16,953 nt of DNA from CAISIP01 sp046594635. Its GTDB lineage: Bacteria; Pseudomonadota; Gammaproteobacteria; Burkholderiales; Burkholderiaceae_C. Location: the NCBI GenBank assembly GCA_046594635.1, contig JBKJRR010000479.1, forward strand, positions 1 through 16,953. Reading direction: 5' to 3'. The notes below the pieces were generated by a model, which had not been told where the DNA came from, did not search any database, and worked only from the letters and a program-made list of their open reading frames with translations. A program made the translations under genes and the position numbers. Shown here in pieces: positions 1-7,511 of this stretch. Every line of letters starts with the position of its first letter. Position 1 is the first letter of the stretch.

Positions 1-148
1 CGTCGAAGTTGTCACCCCGGATCGCGACAAACAGATCGCCCGCGCGCAGACTGCGCGTGTCGGAATGCACCCGGCTGATCGGCTGGCGCGGGTCGCCGTG
101 CAGTGTGGCGCCGGGCAACCAGCGCAGAGCTTGCGCGAGTTCCATCAT
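1..148 (-). CDS. murF: UDP-N-acetylmuramoyl-tripeptide--D-alanyl-D-alanine ligase MurF (N-terminal part only)
   Basis: Only the first 49 codons lie in the window; the gene continues past base 1. MurF is the cytoplasmic ATP-dependent ligase that adds D-Ala-D-Ala to UDP-MurNAc-tripeptide, the last soluble step of peptidoglycan precursor synthesis. The visible N-terminus has the Mur-ligase first-domain signature SDTRSLRAGDLFVAIRG (residues 29-45), which matches MurF, and the position just after murE agrees. The start is ATG at 148-146, with AGGAG seven bases upstream. A second ATG follows immediately, so the start could be one codon later. The first ATG shares four bases (ATGA) with the murE stop, indicating translational coupling. 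The ATP-binding and C-terminal domains are outside the window, so intactness cannot be judged. Confidence 0.9.
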   Translation of the reverse strand, partial: MMELAQALRWLPGATLHGDPRQPISRVHSDTRSLRAGDLFVAIRGDNFD

Positions 149-1668
149 GGCGTCACTCCTGTGGCCCGCTGCGCCAGCGCCGTCCGCACATGCGTCAGGT
201 CAGAGAACGGCCGGCGCTCACCTGCGATCTCCTGGTAGTCCTCGTGCCCTTTGCCGGCAACCAGAATCACGTCCGCGGGGCTGGCCTGGCGCACCGCCAT
301 GGCGATGGCCTGGGCGCGGTCGACCTGCGCAAATACGCCGGCATGGCCACTGAGTGCCGGCAGCACCTGGTTGATGATGGCTTGTGGATTTTCGTTGCGC
401 GGGTTGTCGCTGGTCACGATGATCTGGTCGGCGGCGCGGGCTGCAAGGCCCATCAACGGGCGCTTGCCAGGGTCACGGTTGCCGCCGCAGCCGAATACAC
501 ACCACAGTCGGCCGGTGCGTTGCTGTGCCAATGGGCGCAGCGCCTGCAACGCCTTGTCCAGCGCGTCCGGTGTGTGGGCATAGTCGACCGCCACCAGCGG
601 CATGCCAGGCAATCGTATGCGTTGCATGCGCCCGGGTACGGGCGACAGCACGGTGCAGGCAGCGACGGCCGGGGCCAGGGCGATGCCCAGCGTGCGCATG
701 GCGGCGATCACGCCCAGCAAGTTGGAGACGTTGTACTGGCCGATCAAGCTGGTCGTCAAAACATGCGATGCGTCACCTTCGACGACATCAAATACCAAGC
801 CATCGCCAGCGATCCGGATGTCGCGCGCCTGCAACCGCGCCGGTGATTCGCAGGAGACGCTCCAGACGTCGAGATCGCGGCCGTCAAGCGACTGCAACAA
901 TTCGCGCCCCTTGATATCGTCCACGTTGATCACGGCCGCCTTCAGTCCGGGCCAGGCGAACAGGCGGGCCTTGGCGTGCCAGTAGGCGTCCATCGAGCCG
1001 TGGTAGTCGAGGTGGTCCTGCGTGAAATTGGTAAAGATGGCGGTATCGACATTGGTGCCGTCCAGCCGGTGTTCATCGATACCAATCGACGACGCCTCCA
1101 GCGCGCAGGCGCGCAGCCCGGCGTCGACAAACTGGCGAAGCGTAGCCTGCAGCAATACCGGGTCGGGCGTCGTCAGCCCGGTGGCGATGATGCCGGCCTG
1201 AAGGTCGTCGTCTGCAGCATCGGCGGCTGGCGGGCGACCAACGCCCAGCGTACCGACCACGGCGCAAGGGTACGCTGGCGTCAATGACGGATGGGACAAG
1301 GCCTGCGCCAGCCACCAGGCGGTCGAGGTCTTGCCGTTGGTGCCGGTGACGGCCAGTATCTTGAGAGCATGAGATGGCCTGCCGTAGTAGGCGCTGGCAA
1401 TCAATGCGCTGGCAGCCTTGAGGCCGCGGTAGCTGGCCACGCCGGTATCGGGCAAGGCGTGCGCTTCGAGGGCTTCGCGCTCGACCAGGCAGGCGCTGGC
1501 GCCTTGCGCCTGCGCAGCCGGCACATGGGCGCGCGCGTCATGGGCGGCACCCGGCCAGGCGATGAATCCATCGCCCGGCGTGACCTTGCGGCTGTCGGTC
1601 TGCAATTGACCACGCACATGCTGGTGCAGCCATGCCGCGGCGAGTTCAGGTGTGCACAGCTCCCGCAT
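145..1668 (-). CDS. murE: UDP-N-acetylmuramoyl-L-alanyl-D-glutamate--2,6-diaminopimelate ligase MurE
   Basis: MurE is a cytoplasmic ligase that adds meso-diaminopimelate to UDP-MurNAc-L-Ala-D-Glu using ATP. Seen here, counting from a GTG one codon upstream: N-terminal DSRKV near residue 26, the ATP loop GTNGKTS at 110-116, and a segment FTQDHLDYHG followed by a Lys in HAKARLF that fits the carbamylated lysine. DNPRNENP at 422-429 is the form linked to meso-DAP rather than lysine specificity, and GKGHE is at 473-477. About 507 residues is normal for the family. I prefer ATG at 1668, which overlaps the ftsI stop (TGATG) and has GGAGAG six bases upstream; GTG at 1671 would leave too little spacing. 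Its substrate comes from the DAP pathway, whose epimerase DapF is encoded at 14700-15575. Confidence 0.96.
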   Translation of the reverse strand: MRELCTPELAAAWLHQHVRGQLQTDSRKVTPGDGFIAWPGAAHDARAHVPAAQAQGASACLVEREALEAHALPDTGVASYRGLKAASALIASAYYGRPSHALKILAVTGTNGKTSTAWWLAQALSHPSLTPAYPCAVVGTLGVGRPPAADAADDDLQAGIIATGLTTPDPVLLQATLRQFVDAGLRACALEASSIGIDEHRLDGTNVDTAIFTNFTQDHLDYHGSMDAYWHAKARLFAWPGLKAAVINVDDIKGRELLQSLDGRDLDVWSVSCESPARLQARDIRIAGDGLVFDVVEGDASHVLTTSLIGQYNVSNLLGVIAAMRTLGIALAPAVAACTVLSPVPGRMQRIRLPGMPLVAVDYAHTPDALDKALQALRPLAQQRTGRLWCVFGCGGNRDPGKRPLMGLAARAADQIIVTSDNPRNENPQAIINQVLPALSGHAGVFAQVDRAQAIAMAVRQASPADVILVAGKGHEDYQEIAGERRPFSDLTHVRTALAQRATGVTP

Positions 1669-3404
1669 CACAGGCTCTCCTCCACCGTGGTGACGATCTG
1701 CGGCTTGACCGCCATGTCGGGGGTCACGCCCATCAGGCGCAGCGCCTGCTGCACGGTTTCGCTGAACACCGGAGCGGCCACTTCGCCGCCGAAATATTTG
1801 CCGGCGCTGGGTTCGTCGATCATGACCGCGACCACGATGCGTGGTTTGTCGATGGGCGCCATGCCGGTGAACCAGGCGCGGTATTTGTTGGTCGCGTAAC
1901 CCTTGCCGACCTGCTTGTGCGCGGTACCGGACTTGCCACCCACCGAGTAGCCAATGGTCTGCGCGCGCTGGCCGGTGCCGCCCGGCCCGGCGGCCATCTG
2001 CAGCATCTTACGGATCGCAGCCGCATTCTGGGGCGAGAACACCTGCACTCCGATGGCCGGCTCCGGGCTCTTGATGATGGTGGCCGGGATCAGGCTGCCA
2101 TCGTGTGCGAACGCGGTGTAGGAGTGTGCCATCTGAAACAGCGAGGCCGACAACCCGTAGCCATACGCCATGGTGGCCTGCTCGACCGGCTTCCAGGATT
2201 TCCAGGGCCGCAGTCGGCCAGTCACCGCACCTGGGAATTGCAATTGCGGCTTCTGGCCATAGCCGAGCGCGCTCAAGGTGTTCCACATCTCGTGCGGACT
2301 CAACTTCTGCGCGAGTTTGATCGCGCCGATATTGCTCGATTTCTGGATCACTCCCTCGACCGTCAAGGTGCCGTAATCGTGGGTATCGCGAATCGTGAAG
2401 CCACCCATCGTGAGTCGTCCGGGACCGGTCTCGATCAGGGTCTGCGGTTTTACGCGCCCGGCTTCCAGCGCCATGGCGGCGGTGATTGGCTTCATCGTCG
2501 AGCCCGGCTCGAATACATCGGTCAGGGCCCGGTTGCGCAACTGGTCGCCGGTCAGGCCGCGCCGGCTATCGGGTGAAAAACTCGGATAGTTCGCCATGGC
2601 CAGGATTTCGCCGGTGATCGAATCGAGAACAACAACACTGCCGGCTTTGGCCTTGTTGCTGGTGACGGCGTCGCGCAGCTTCTGGTAGGCGAAGAACTGG
2701 ACCTTGCTGTCAATGCTCAGCTGGATGTCCTTGCCGTCCACCGGCAGCACCTGCTCGCCGACCCCTTCGACGACCCGCCCCAGTCGGTCCTTGATGACCC
2801 GGCGCGAGCCAGCGCGCCCTGCCAGTTCCGCGTCGAATGCCAGCTCGATGCCTTCCTGTCCCTTGTCTTCGATATTGGTGAAACCAACGACATGGGCCGT
2901 GGCTTCGCCTTCCGGGTGCTCGCGGCGGTATTCCTTGCGCTGGTAGATGCCCTTGAGACCCAGCGCTTCGATCTGCTTGCCCACCGACTCATCCACCTGA
3001 CGTTTGAGCCAGACAAAGGTCTTGTCTTCGTTCTCGAGTTTGCGCTGCAGGCTGGGCAGCGGCATGTCGAGCAGCTTGGCCAATTGCCTCAGTGCCGCTG
3101 GATCATCACGCGGCACGTCTTCGGGGATCGCCCAGATGCTCGGCGCCGGGACGCTCGATGCCAGGATCAGGCCATTGCGGTCGATGATGCGCCCGCGGTT
3201 GGCCGGCATGGCCAGCGTACGGGCGAACCGGACCTCACCCTGACGCTGGTAGAAGTCATTGGCCAGCACCTGGATATGCACGGCACGCGCAGCCAGTGCG
3301 GCAAAGCCGATCGCCGCCAGCGCCACGACCAGCTTGCTGCGCCATACCGGCGTGCGGCTGGCCAACAGCGGGCTGGAGGTATAGGGGATGCTCTTGCGGC
3401 TCAT
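1668..3404 (-). CDS. ftsI: Peptidoglycan D,D-transpeptidase FtsI (penicillin-binding protein 3)
   Basis: FtsI is the septal class B penicillin-binding protein. It is anchored in the inner membrane and cross-links peptidoglycan in the periplasm with FtsW. In the 578-residue form there is a short basic N-terminus, one membrane segment (about 24-45), the PBP dimer motif RGRIIDRNG (about 71-79), then the transpeptidase domain. Its active-site motifs are all present: STMK with nucleophile Ser302 (302-305), SSN (356-358) and KSGT (491-494). KSG instead of KTG is known in other PBP3 proteins. I chose ATG 3404 because AGAGGG lies seven bases upstream and the protein then starts with MSRKSIPYTSSPLLASRTPV, as I recall for related species. 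In-frame ATGs at 3467 (GAAGG upstream) and 3485 would add 21 or 27 basic residues. Confidence 0.95.
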   Translation of the reverse strand: MSRKSIPYTSSPLLASRTPVWRSKLVVALAAIGFAALAARAVHIQVLANDFYQRQGEVRFARTLAMPANRGRIIDRNGLILASSVPAPSIWAIPEDVPRDDPAALRQLAKLLDMPLPSLQRKLENEDKTFVWLKRQVDESVGKQIEALGLKGIYQRKEYRREHPEGEATAHVVGFTNIEDKGQEGIELAFDAELAGRAGSRRVIKDRLGRVVEGVGEQVLPVDGKDIQLSIDSKVQFFAYQKLRDAVTSNKAKAGSVVVLDSITGEILAMANYPSFSPDSRRGLTGDQLRNRALTDVFEPGSTMKPITAAMALEAGRVKPQTLIETGPGRLTMGGFTIRDTHDYGTLTVEGVIQKSSNIGAIKLAQKLSPHEMWNTLSALGYGQKPQLQFPGAVTGRLRPWKSWKPVEQATMAYGYGLSASLFQMAHSYTAFAHDGSLIPATIIKSPEPAIGVQVFSPQNAAAIRKMLQMAAGPGGTGQRAQTIGYSVGGKSGTAHKQVGKGYATNKYRAWFTGMAPIDKPRIVVAVMIDEPSAGKYFGGEVAAPVFSETVQQALRLMGVTPDMAVKPQIVTTVEESL

Positions 3405-3522
3405 TTGAATGCCCTCTGTGCCGTGCACTTCGGGGCTATTCGCCTTGCGAGAGGCCCGGCGGCCCATGCGCAGGCCTTCGCGCATCGCGCTGCGGCATGA
3501 CCCTTGGGAGCGGCCCGGCGGG

Positions 3523-3852
3523 TCATGGCAACCTCCCGGACGCGGCGCGGGCGCTGCTGTCGGCGGCGGTTGCCGGCGCGGTGCTGGCGTCGGAGTAGGC
3601 GACGTAGTGGGTTATGGCTGGGGTGGCGGGGCGCATCTGCAGTTTTTCACGGGCCAGTTTTTCGACGCGTTGGGGCGTGGCCTGCGCGCGGCGCTCCACT
3701 TGCAGGCGATCGCGCTCCGTCTCCAGTCGGCGCCCTTCTGAATTGGCGCGCTCCATGGAGGTGTACAGGCGACGTGATTCGTACTGCACGTTGACCAGGT
3801 AAAGCGCACTGGCGAGTACGGCCAGCAGCAGGACCAGATTGAGCCGGGTCAC
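3523..3852 (-). CDS. ftsL: Cell division protein FtsL
   Basis: This 109-residue bitopic membrane protein is a core divisome part that, in known systems, forms a complex with FtsB and FtsQ and helps activate FtsWI. The sequence shows a very short cytoplasmic tip, one hydrophobic segment (about residues 4-21), then a charged heptad-like helix (about 24-70, with SRRLYTSMERANSEGRRLETERDRL) typical of the FtsL coiled coil. An Ala/Ser/Thr-rich tail follows. Sequence conservation in this family is low, so the call rests on topology plus position between rsmH and ftsI. The start is GTG at 3852-3850, overlapping the rsmH stop by four bases (GTGA), with AAGGA about ten bases upstream. The stop lies 118 bases before the preferred ftsI start. 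Confidence 0.92.
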   Translation of the reverse strand: MTRLNLVLLLAVLASALYLVNVQYESRRLYTSMERANSEGRRLETERDRLQVERRAQATPQRVEKLAREKLQMRPATPAITHYVAYSDASTAPATAADSSARAASGRLP

Positions 3853-4784
3853 GACGCGTCCGTCCTTTGTGCCACACGCATCACGGCGCTGCGGGAGCGG
3901 GCATTGCCGGCGACTTCGCCCGCAGATGGCTTGATGCGCCCGAGCGCGCGCAGGCGCAGCGGCTTGGGCGCTGCGAAAGGAACCCGACGGTCAACCTGTT
4001 CGCGCGCATGGCTGGCAATGAACTGTTTGACGATCCGGTCTTCGAGAGAGTGAAAGCTGATCACAACCAGCAGGCCCTGGGGTTGCAGTACGTCGATGCT
4101 GGCAGCTAGAGCTGTCTGCAAGGCTTCAAGCTCGGCGTTGATGAAAATCCGAAAAGCCTGAAATGTGCGCGTCGCAGGGTTCTGGCCCTGCTCGCGGGTT
4201 TTGACCGTGTCAGCCACGAGCTGGGCCAGCTCGGTGGTGGATGAAATTGCGCCCCGTTCCTGTCGGCGAGCAACAATCGCCTTTGCAATGGCGCCAGCAA
4301 ACCGTTCTTCACCGTAGTCACGAATCACCTCCGCAATTTGATTGACTGGCGCATCGGCAAGCCATTGCGCAACGCTCTGTCCTCGTGTCGTATCCATGCG
4401 CATGTCCAGTGGCCCGTCGAAACGAAAACTGAACCCGCGTGTCGGGTCGTCGATCTGCGGAGAGCTCACACCCAGATCCATCAGGATGCCGGCCACCGAC
4501 CCCGCACCCAGTTCGTCCAGCTGGTCGAAACCCTGGTGCCGGATGGAGAAACGCGGATCGCCGATTTCTGCCGCACTGGCGATTGCCTGCGGATCCTTGT
4601 CGATTGCAATCAAACGGTCCTGCGCACGCAGTCGCGACAGGATCAGACGGCTGTGACCGCCGCGCCCGAAGGTCGCGTCGACGAATGTCTGCGGCCGCGT
4701 ACTTTGCGGCTGGCCGAGCAGTGCGTCGACCGCTTCGTGCAACAAAACGGTGGTGTGGATCAACCCGGTGTTCACGTTCGGCAT
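3849..4784 (-). CDS. rsmH: 16S rRNA (cytosine(1402)-N(4))-methyltransferase RsmH
   Basis: RsmH (MraW) is the SAM-dependent enzyme that methylates N4 of C1402 in the decoding site of 16S rRNA. The 311-residue length fits the family (E. coli about 313). The N-terminal HTTVLLHEAVD (10-20) is a hallmark, followed by the SAM-binding GRGGHS (40-45). Further on come IDKDPQA (61-67), MDLGVSSPQIDDPTRGFSF (102-120) and SFHSLEDRIVKQF near residue 243. The ATG directly follows the mraZ TGA with no gap, and no strong ribosome-binding site is visible, so translation probably depends on ribosomes finishing mraZ. The stop overlaps the ftsL GTG start. The housekeeping pairing of this methyltransferase with mraZ at the head of dcw is widespread. 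Confidence 0.97.
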   Translation of the reverse strand: MPNVNTGLIHTTVLLHEAVDALLGQPQSTRPQTFVDATFGRGGHSRLILSRLRAQDRLIAIDKDPQAIASAAEIGDPRFSIRHQGFDQLDELGAGSVAGILMDLGVSSPQIDDPTRGFSFRFDGPLDMRMDTTRGQSVAQWLADAPVNQIAEVIRDYGEERFAGAIAKAIVARRQERGAISSTTELAQLVADTVKTREQGQNPATRTFQAFRIFINAELEALQTALAASIDVLQPQGLLVVISFHSLEDRIVKQFIASHAREQVDRRVPFAAPKPLRLRALGRIKPSAGEVAGNARSRSAVMRVAQRTDAS

Positions 4785-5213
4785 TCAAAAGGAAAAGTCC
4801 TTGAACACGTCGGGCGTTTCACCCTGCATGGCCTTGGCTTCCTTGTCTTCGTAGGTCACCTTGTCCCAGAGCTCCAGATGGTTGCCCATGCCCAAAAGCA
4901 CGGTTTCGCGGGTGATGCCAGCCGCCTGGCGCAATTCGGGAGACACCAGCACCCGGCCGGTGCCGTCCATGTCCACATCCATGGCGTTGCCCAGAAAGAT
5001 GCGCTTCCACCACACCGCGGACATCGGCAGCGCCGCCACGCGTTCACGGAATTTTTCCCACTCGGCCCGCGGAAAGACCATCAGGCATCCGTCGGGGTGG
5101 CGGGTGATCGTCAGTTGGCCGCCGTCAGCTCCGCCCAGGGCGTCCCGATGCCGGGTCGGCACCGAAAGGCGGCCCTTGGCATCCAGATTTAAATACGACG
5201 GCCCTTGAAACAC
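4785..5213 (-). CDS. mraZ: Transcriptional regulator MraZ
   Basis: MraZ is a nucleoid-associated DNA-binding protein that in E. coli and Mycoplasma controls its own dcw operon by binding short direct repeats near the promoter. The product has two SpoVT/AbrB-like halves with the family motif: DAKGRLSVPTRHR at 11-23 and DMDGTGRVLVSPELRQAAG at 81-99. I chose the GTG at 5213-5211, giving 142 residues that begin (V/M)FQGPSYLNLDAKG, because family members start here and AAGGG lies about nine bases upstream. The frame is open back to an ATG at 5276, but that ATG sits inside the putative operator repeats, so the 21-residue extension is unlikely. It is the first gene of the operon and abuts rsmH. Confidence 0.95.
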   Translation of the reverse strand: MFQGPSYLNLDAKGRLSVPTRHRDALGGADGGQLTITRHPDGCLMVFPRAEWEKFRERVAALPMSAVWWKRIFLGNAMDVDMDGTGRVLVSPELRQAAGITRETVLLGMGNHLELWDKVTYEDKEAKAMQGETPDVFKDFSF

Positions 5214-5261
5214 TGCGATTGACCCTTGGCTGTGGAAACAGGCTCCAAATGGCTTTGGTAA

Positions 5262-5296
5262 GGCACCAAATTCCACTTAATTGCACTTTTTTGCAC
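5262..5296 (-). promoter_or_regulatory. Putative MraZ operator: four direct repeats, 10-bp period
   Basis: Read on the minus strand, GTGCA (5296-5292), GTGCA (5286-5282), GTGGA (5276-5272) and GTGCC (5266-5262) start exactly 10 bases apart, so each lies on the same face of the helix. Known MraZ sites have this layout: TGGGN repeats with 5-base spacers in E. coli and AAAGTG-type repeats in Mycoplasma. The array begins within the proposed -10 box and extends into the predicted leader, which suits repression. The repeats and spacing are seen directly; MraZ binding is inferred from position and family knowledge. Confidence 0.75.
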
Positions 5297-5322
5297 TGTA
5301 CCAGCATTTGCAAGGGATACAA
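5295..5322 (-). promoter_or_regulatory. Candidate sigma-70 promoter for the mraZ/dcw operon
   Basis: Minus strand: a weak -35 TTGTAT (5322-5317), a 16-base spacer, then an extended -10 TGG-TACAGT with the hexamer at 5300-5295. Transcription would start near 5288, giving a leader of about 75 bases to the mraZ GTG. The -10 is four of six and the -35 three of six, so the call depends on the TGn extension, the AT-rich setting and the operator repeats overlapping it. Confidence 0.45.
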
Positions 5323-5364
5323 CATACGTCGCGAGAAATTTTTCCAATGAAATCAATGACTTAG

Positions 5365-5400
5365 AGGGTATTTTGCAGCCAAAATGACGGCAAAATCCCT
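5365..5400. repeat. Long imperfect inverted repeat upstream of the mraZ promoter
   Basis: On the plus strand AGGG (5365-5368), a bulged T, then ATTTTGC (5370-5376) can pair with GCAAAAT (5390-5396) and CCCT (5397-5400). That gives 11 base pairs with one bulge around a 13-base loop. No T-run follows on the minus strand, so it is not a standard terminator for hslU. It lies about 45 bases upstream of the proposed mraZ -35. It could be an operator for another regulator or an RNA hairpin in hslU read-through; its role is unknown. Confidence 0.6.
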
Positions 5401-5443
5401 TCTAAATGAATAACTTACGGCGATTTATGAAAGTAACGCATGA

Positions 5444-5461
5444 GACTGGTGCAGGCCAGTC
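5444..5461 (-). terminator. Short hairpin just after hslU, possible weak terminator
   Basis: GACTGG and CCAGTC form a perfect 6-bp stem with a 6-base loop, starting about 10 bases past the hslU stop. The following minus-strand sequence (TCATGCGTTACTTTC) has only scattered Ts, so it lacks the T-tract of a classical intrinsic terminator. It may pause or protect the hslU 3' end; termination is uncertain. Confidence 0.3.
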
Positions 5462-5470
5462 GACGATTGC

Positions 5471-6814
5471 CTACAGGATGTAACGGGACAGGTCCTCGTC
5501 CTGACTGAGCTCTGCCAGTCGCGCATTGACGTAGGCCGTGTCGACCACAATGGTCTGTCCGTTCAATGTGCTGGCTTCGAAACTGACCTCTTCGAGCAGG
5601 CGTTCCATCACGGTGGACAGGCGGCGTGCACCGATATTCTCCGTCCGTTCGTTGACCTCGAAGGCGATCTGCGCCAGGCGCGTCACACCGTCTGGCGCGT
5701 AGTCGATGGTGACGTTCTCGGTGGCCAGCAGCGCCTGGTATTGCTTGACCAGCGAGGCGTGCGTCTGGGTCAGGATGGATTCGAAATCCTCGATTGACAG
5801 CGGAAGCAATTCGACGCGGATCGGGAAGCGCCCCTGCAACTCGGGAATCAGGTCGCTGGGCTTGCTCAGGTGAAACGCGCCTGATGCAATGAACAGGATG
5901 TGATCGGTCTTGATCGCGCCGTATTTTGTCGACACGGTCGTGCCCTCGACCAGCGGCAGCAGGTCGCGCTGAACACCCTGGCGTGAGATTTCACCGGCGT
6001 TGCTTCCCTCGGAGCGGGAGGTCACCTTGTCGATCTCGTCGATGAACACGATGCCGTTCTGTTCGGCGGACAGCAAGGCTTGCGTCTTGATGTCGTCTTC
6101 GTTGACCAGTTTGGCGGCTTCCTCGTCCTGTGCCTGCTTGAGTGCCTCGGCCACCGGCAGTTTGCGCGTCTGGCGTTTGTGCTGGCCGATCTGGCCGAAC
6201 AGGCCACGCAACTGCTCGGTCATCTCCTCCATGCCGGCCGGTCCCATGACCTCGAGCTGCGGACTGGACTGGCTCAGATCGATCTCGATCTCGCGCGTGT
6301 CGAGCTGGCCTTCACGCAGCTTCTTGCGAAACGCCTGTCGTGCCGCACTCTCGGGCTGATCGCTCGCGCGTTTGCCGCCTTCCTCGCCACGCGGCGGCGG
6401 GATCAGAATATCCAGAATCCGCTCTTCAGCGGCATCGAGCGCGCGTTCGCGCACCGCCGCCTTGGCCGACTCGCGCGTCTGCTTGACGGCCACGTCGGCC
6501 AGGTCGCGGATGATCGAATCGACGTCCTTGCCGACATAACCCACTTCGGTGAATTTGCTGGCCTCGACCTTGATGAAGGGCGCATCCGCGAGCCGGGCCA
6601 GTCGGCGCGCAATTTCGGTCTTGCCGACGCCGGTGGGGCCGATCATCAGGATGTTCTTGGGTGTGATCTCTGCGCGCAGGCTGCCTTGCACCTGCTGGCG
6701 GCGCCAGCGGTTGCGCAGTGCGATGGCGACCGCACGTTTGGCCTGGGTCTGGCCGACGATGTGCTTGTCGAGTTCGAGGACGATTTGTTGCGGGGTGAGG
6801 GAGGACATGTTCAT
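5471..6814 (-). CDS. hslU: ATP-dependent protease ATPase subunit HslU (ClpY)
   Basis: HslU is the AAA+ hexameric unfoldase that feeds substrates into the HslV peptidase in the cytoplasm. In 447 residues the sequence has an N-terminal TPQQIVLELDKHIVGQ, Walker A GPTGVGKT (59-66), the pore loop GYVG (92-95), and the variable I-domain (roughly 110-245). After that come Walker B VFIDE (256-260), sensor-2 GARR (395-398) and the C-terminal DLSRYIL, the tail that in known structures inserts into HslV pockets. Length and motifs are those of an intact family member (E. coli 443). ATG 6814 and ATG 6808 are two codons apart and neither has a clear ribosome-binding site. The gene lies 90 bases after hslV. 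It ends 257 bases before the mraZ start, so it probably belongs to a separate unit from dcw. Confidence 0.97.
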   Translation of the reverse strand: MNMSSLTPQQIVLELDKHIVGQTQAKRAVAIALRNRWRRQQVQGSLRAEITPKNILMIGPTGVGKTEIARRLARLADAPFIKVEASKFTEVGYVGKDVDSIIRDLADVAVKQTRESAKAAVRERALDAAEERILDILIPPPRGEEGGKRASDQPESAARQAFRKKLREGQLDTREIEIDLSQSSPQLEVMGPAGMEEMTEQLRGLFGQIGQHKRQTRKLPVAEALKQAQDEEAAKLVNEDDIKTQALLSAEQNGIVFIDEIDKVTSRSEGSNAGEISRQGVQRDLLPLVEGTTVSTKYGAIKTDHILFIASGAFHLSKPSDLIPELQGRFPIRVELLPLSIEDFESILTQTHASLVKQYQALLATENVTIDYAPDGVTRLAQIAFEVNERTENIGARRLSTVMERLLEEVSFEASTLNGQTIVVDTAYVNARLAELSQDEDLSRYIL

Positions 6815-6904
6815 GGGCTGACGTTCGGCGAGCGCTCTCGCAGTTTCAGGCGGTGACCGGGTCGTGCGCGGGCAGGCCAGGGGCTCTGCGCTGCGGCAAG
6901 GCGA

Positions 6905-7453
6905 TCACGGCAGGGTTTCGAGGGTGTGGTGCATGTTGGTATAGATGCACAACCCGCCGGCGATCTCCAGCGACTTGCGCACGATGTCGGCAGCAGGCAG
7001 CTCGGTATGGTTGAGCAAGGCAATCGCCGCCGCCTGGGCGTAGGCACCGCCGGAGCCGATGGTCACGATGCCGTTTTCGGGCTCCAGCACGTCGCCGTTG
7101 CCGGTGATGATTAGCGACGCATCCTTGTCGGCCACGGCCAGCATGGCCTCGAGGCGGCGCAATACCCGGTCGGTGCGCCAGTCGCGTGTGAGTTCGATTG
7201 CAGCGCGCACCAGATGACCCTGGTGCTTCTCGAGCTTGGCTTCAAATCGTTCAAAGAGCGTGAAGGCGTCGGCGGTGGCGCCTGCAAAGCCGGCCAGCAC
7301 CTTGCCGTGGTAGAGCTTGCGCACCTTGCGCGCCGTCCCCTTGATGACGATGTTGCCCAGTGTGACCTGGCCATCGCCACCGATCGCAACGTCGTAACCG
7401 TCGGCAGTCTTGCGCCGCACGCTGATGATGGTGGTTCCGTGAAATTGTTCCAT
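6905..7453 (-). CDS. hslV: ATP-dependent protease peptidase subunit HslV (ClpQ)
   Basis: HslV is the proteasome beta-like threonine peptidase that forms a double hexamer capped by HslU. The start MEQFHGTTIISVRR is a short propeptide. By analogy with E. coli HslV, maturation exposes Thr7 as the nucleophile. Later motifs include AIGGDGQVTLGN, KGTARKVRKLY, AGFAGATADAFTLFERFE, ITGNGDV and GSGG, all typical. At 182 residues it is slightly longer than E. coli (176). The start codon is ATG at 7453; no good ribosome-binding site is visible. I see no recognisable sigma-32 promoter in the 58 bases upstream, so expression may come from the gene before it. A small hairpin (CGGGG, 7-base loop, CCCCG) lies in that gap. 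Confidence 0.97.
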   Translation of the reverse strand: MEQFHGTTIISVRRKTADGYDVAIGGDGQVTLGNIVIKGTARKVRKLYHGKVLAGFAGATADAFTLFERFEAKLEKHQGHLVRAAIELTRDWRTDRVLRRLEAMLAVADKDASLIITGNGDVLEPENGIVTIGSGGAYAQAAAIALLNHTELPAADIVRKSLEIAGGLCIYTNMHHTLETLP

Positions 7454-7511
7454 GATGTTGGGTTGTCCGGGGCCTCAAACCCCGTTGCCGAAAGATGCCT
7501 GGAGGCGCGGC

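Noticed and set aside
1632..2576. 314-codon plus-strand frame opposite ftsI and murE
   Set aside because: It overlaps two well-supported genes and has no recognisable domain or ribosome-binding site.
6828..6841. Hairpin GCGAG-CGCT-CTCGC before hslU
   Set aside because: A 5-bp stem in GC-rich sequence with no T-run is expected often by chance; no function can be argued.
7454..7511. Sigma-32 heat-shock promoter for hslVU
   Set aside because: Neither a CTTGAAA-like -35 nor a CCCCAT-like -10 at proper spacing was found; only a small GC hairpin is present.
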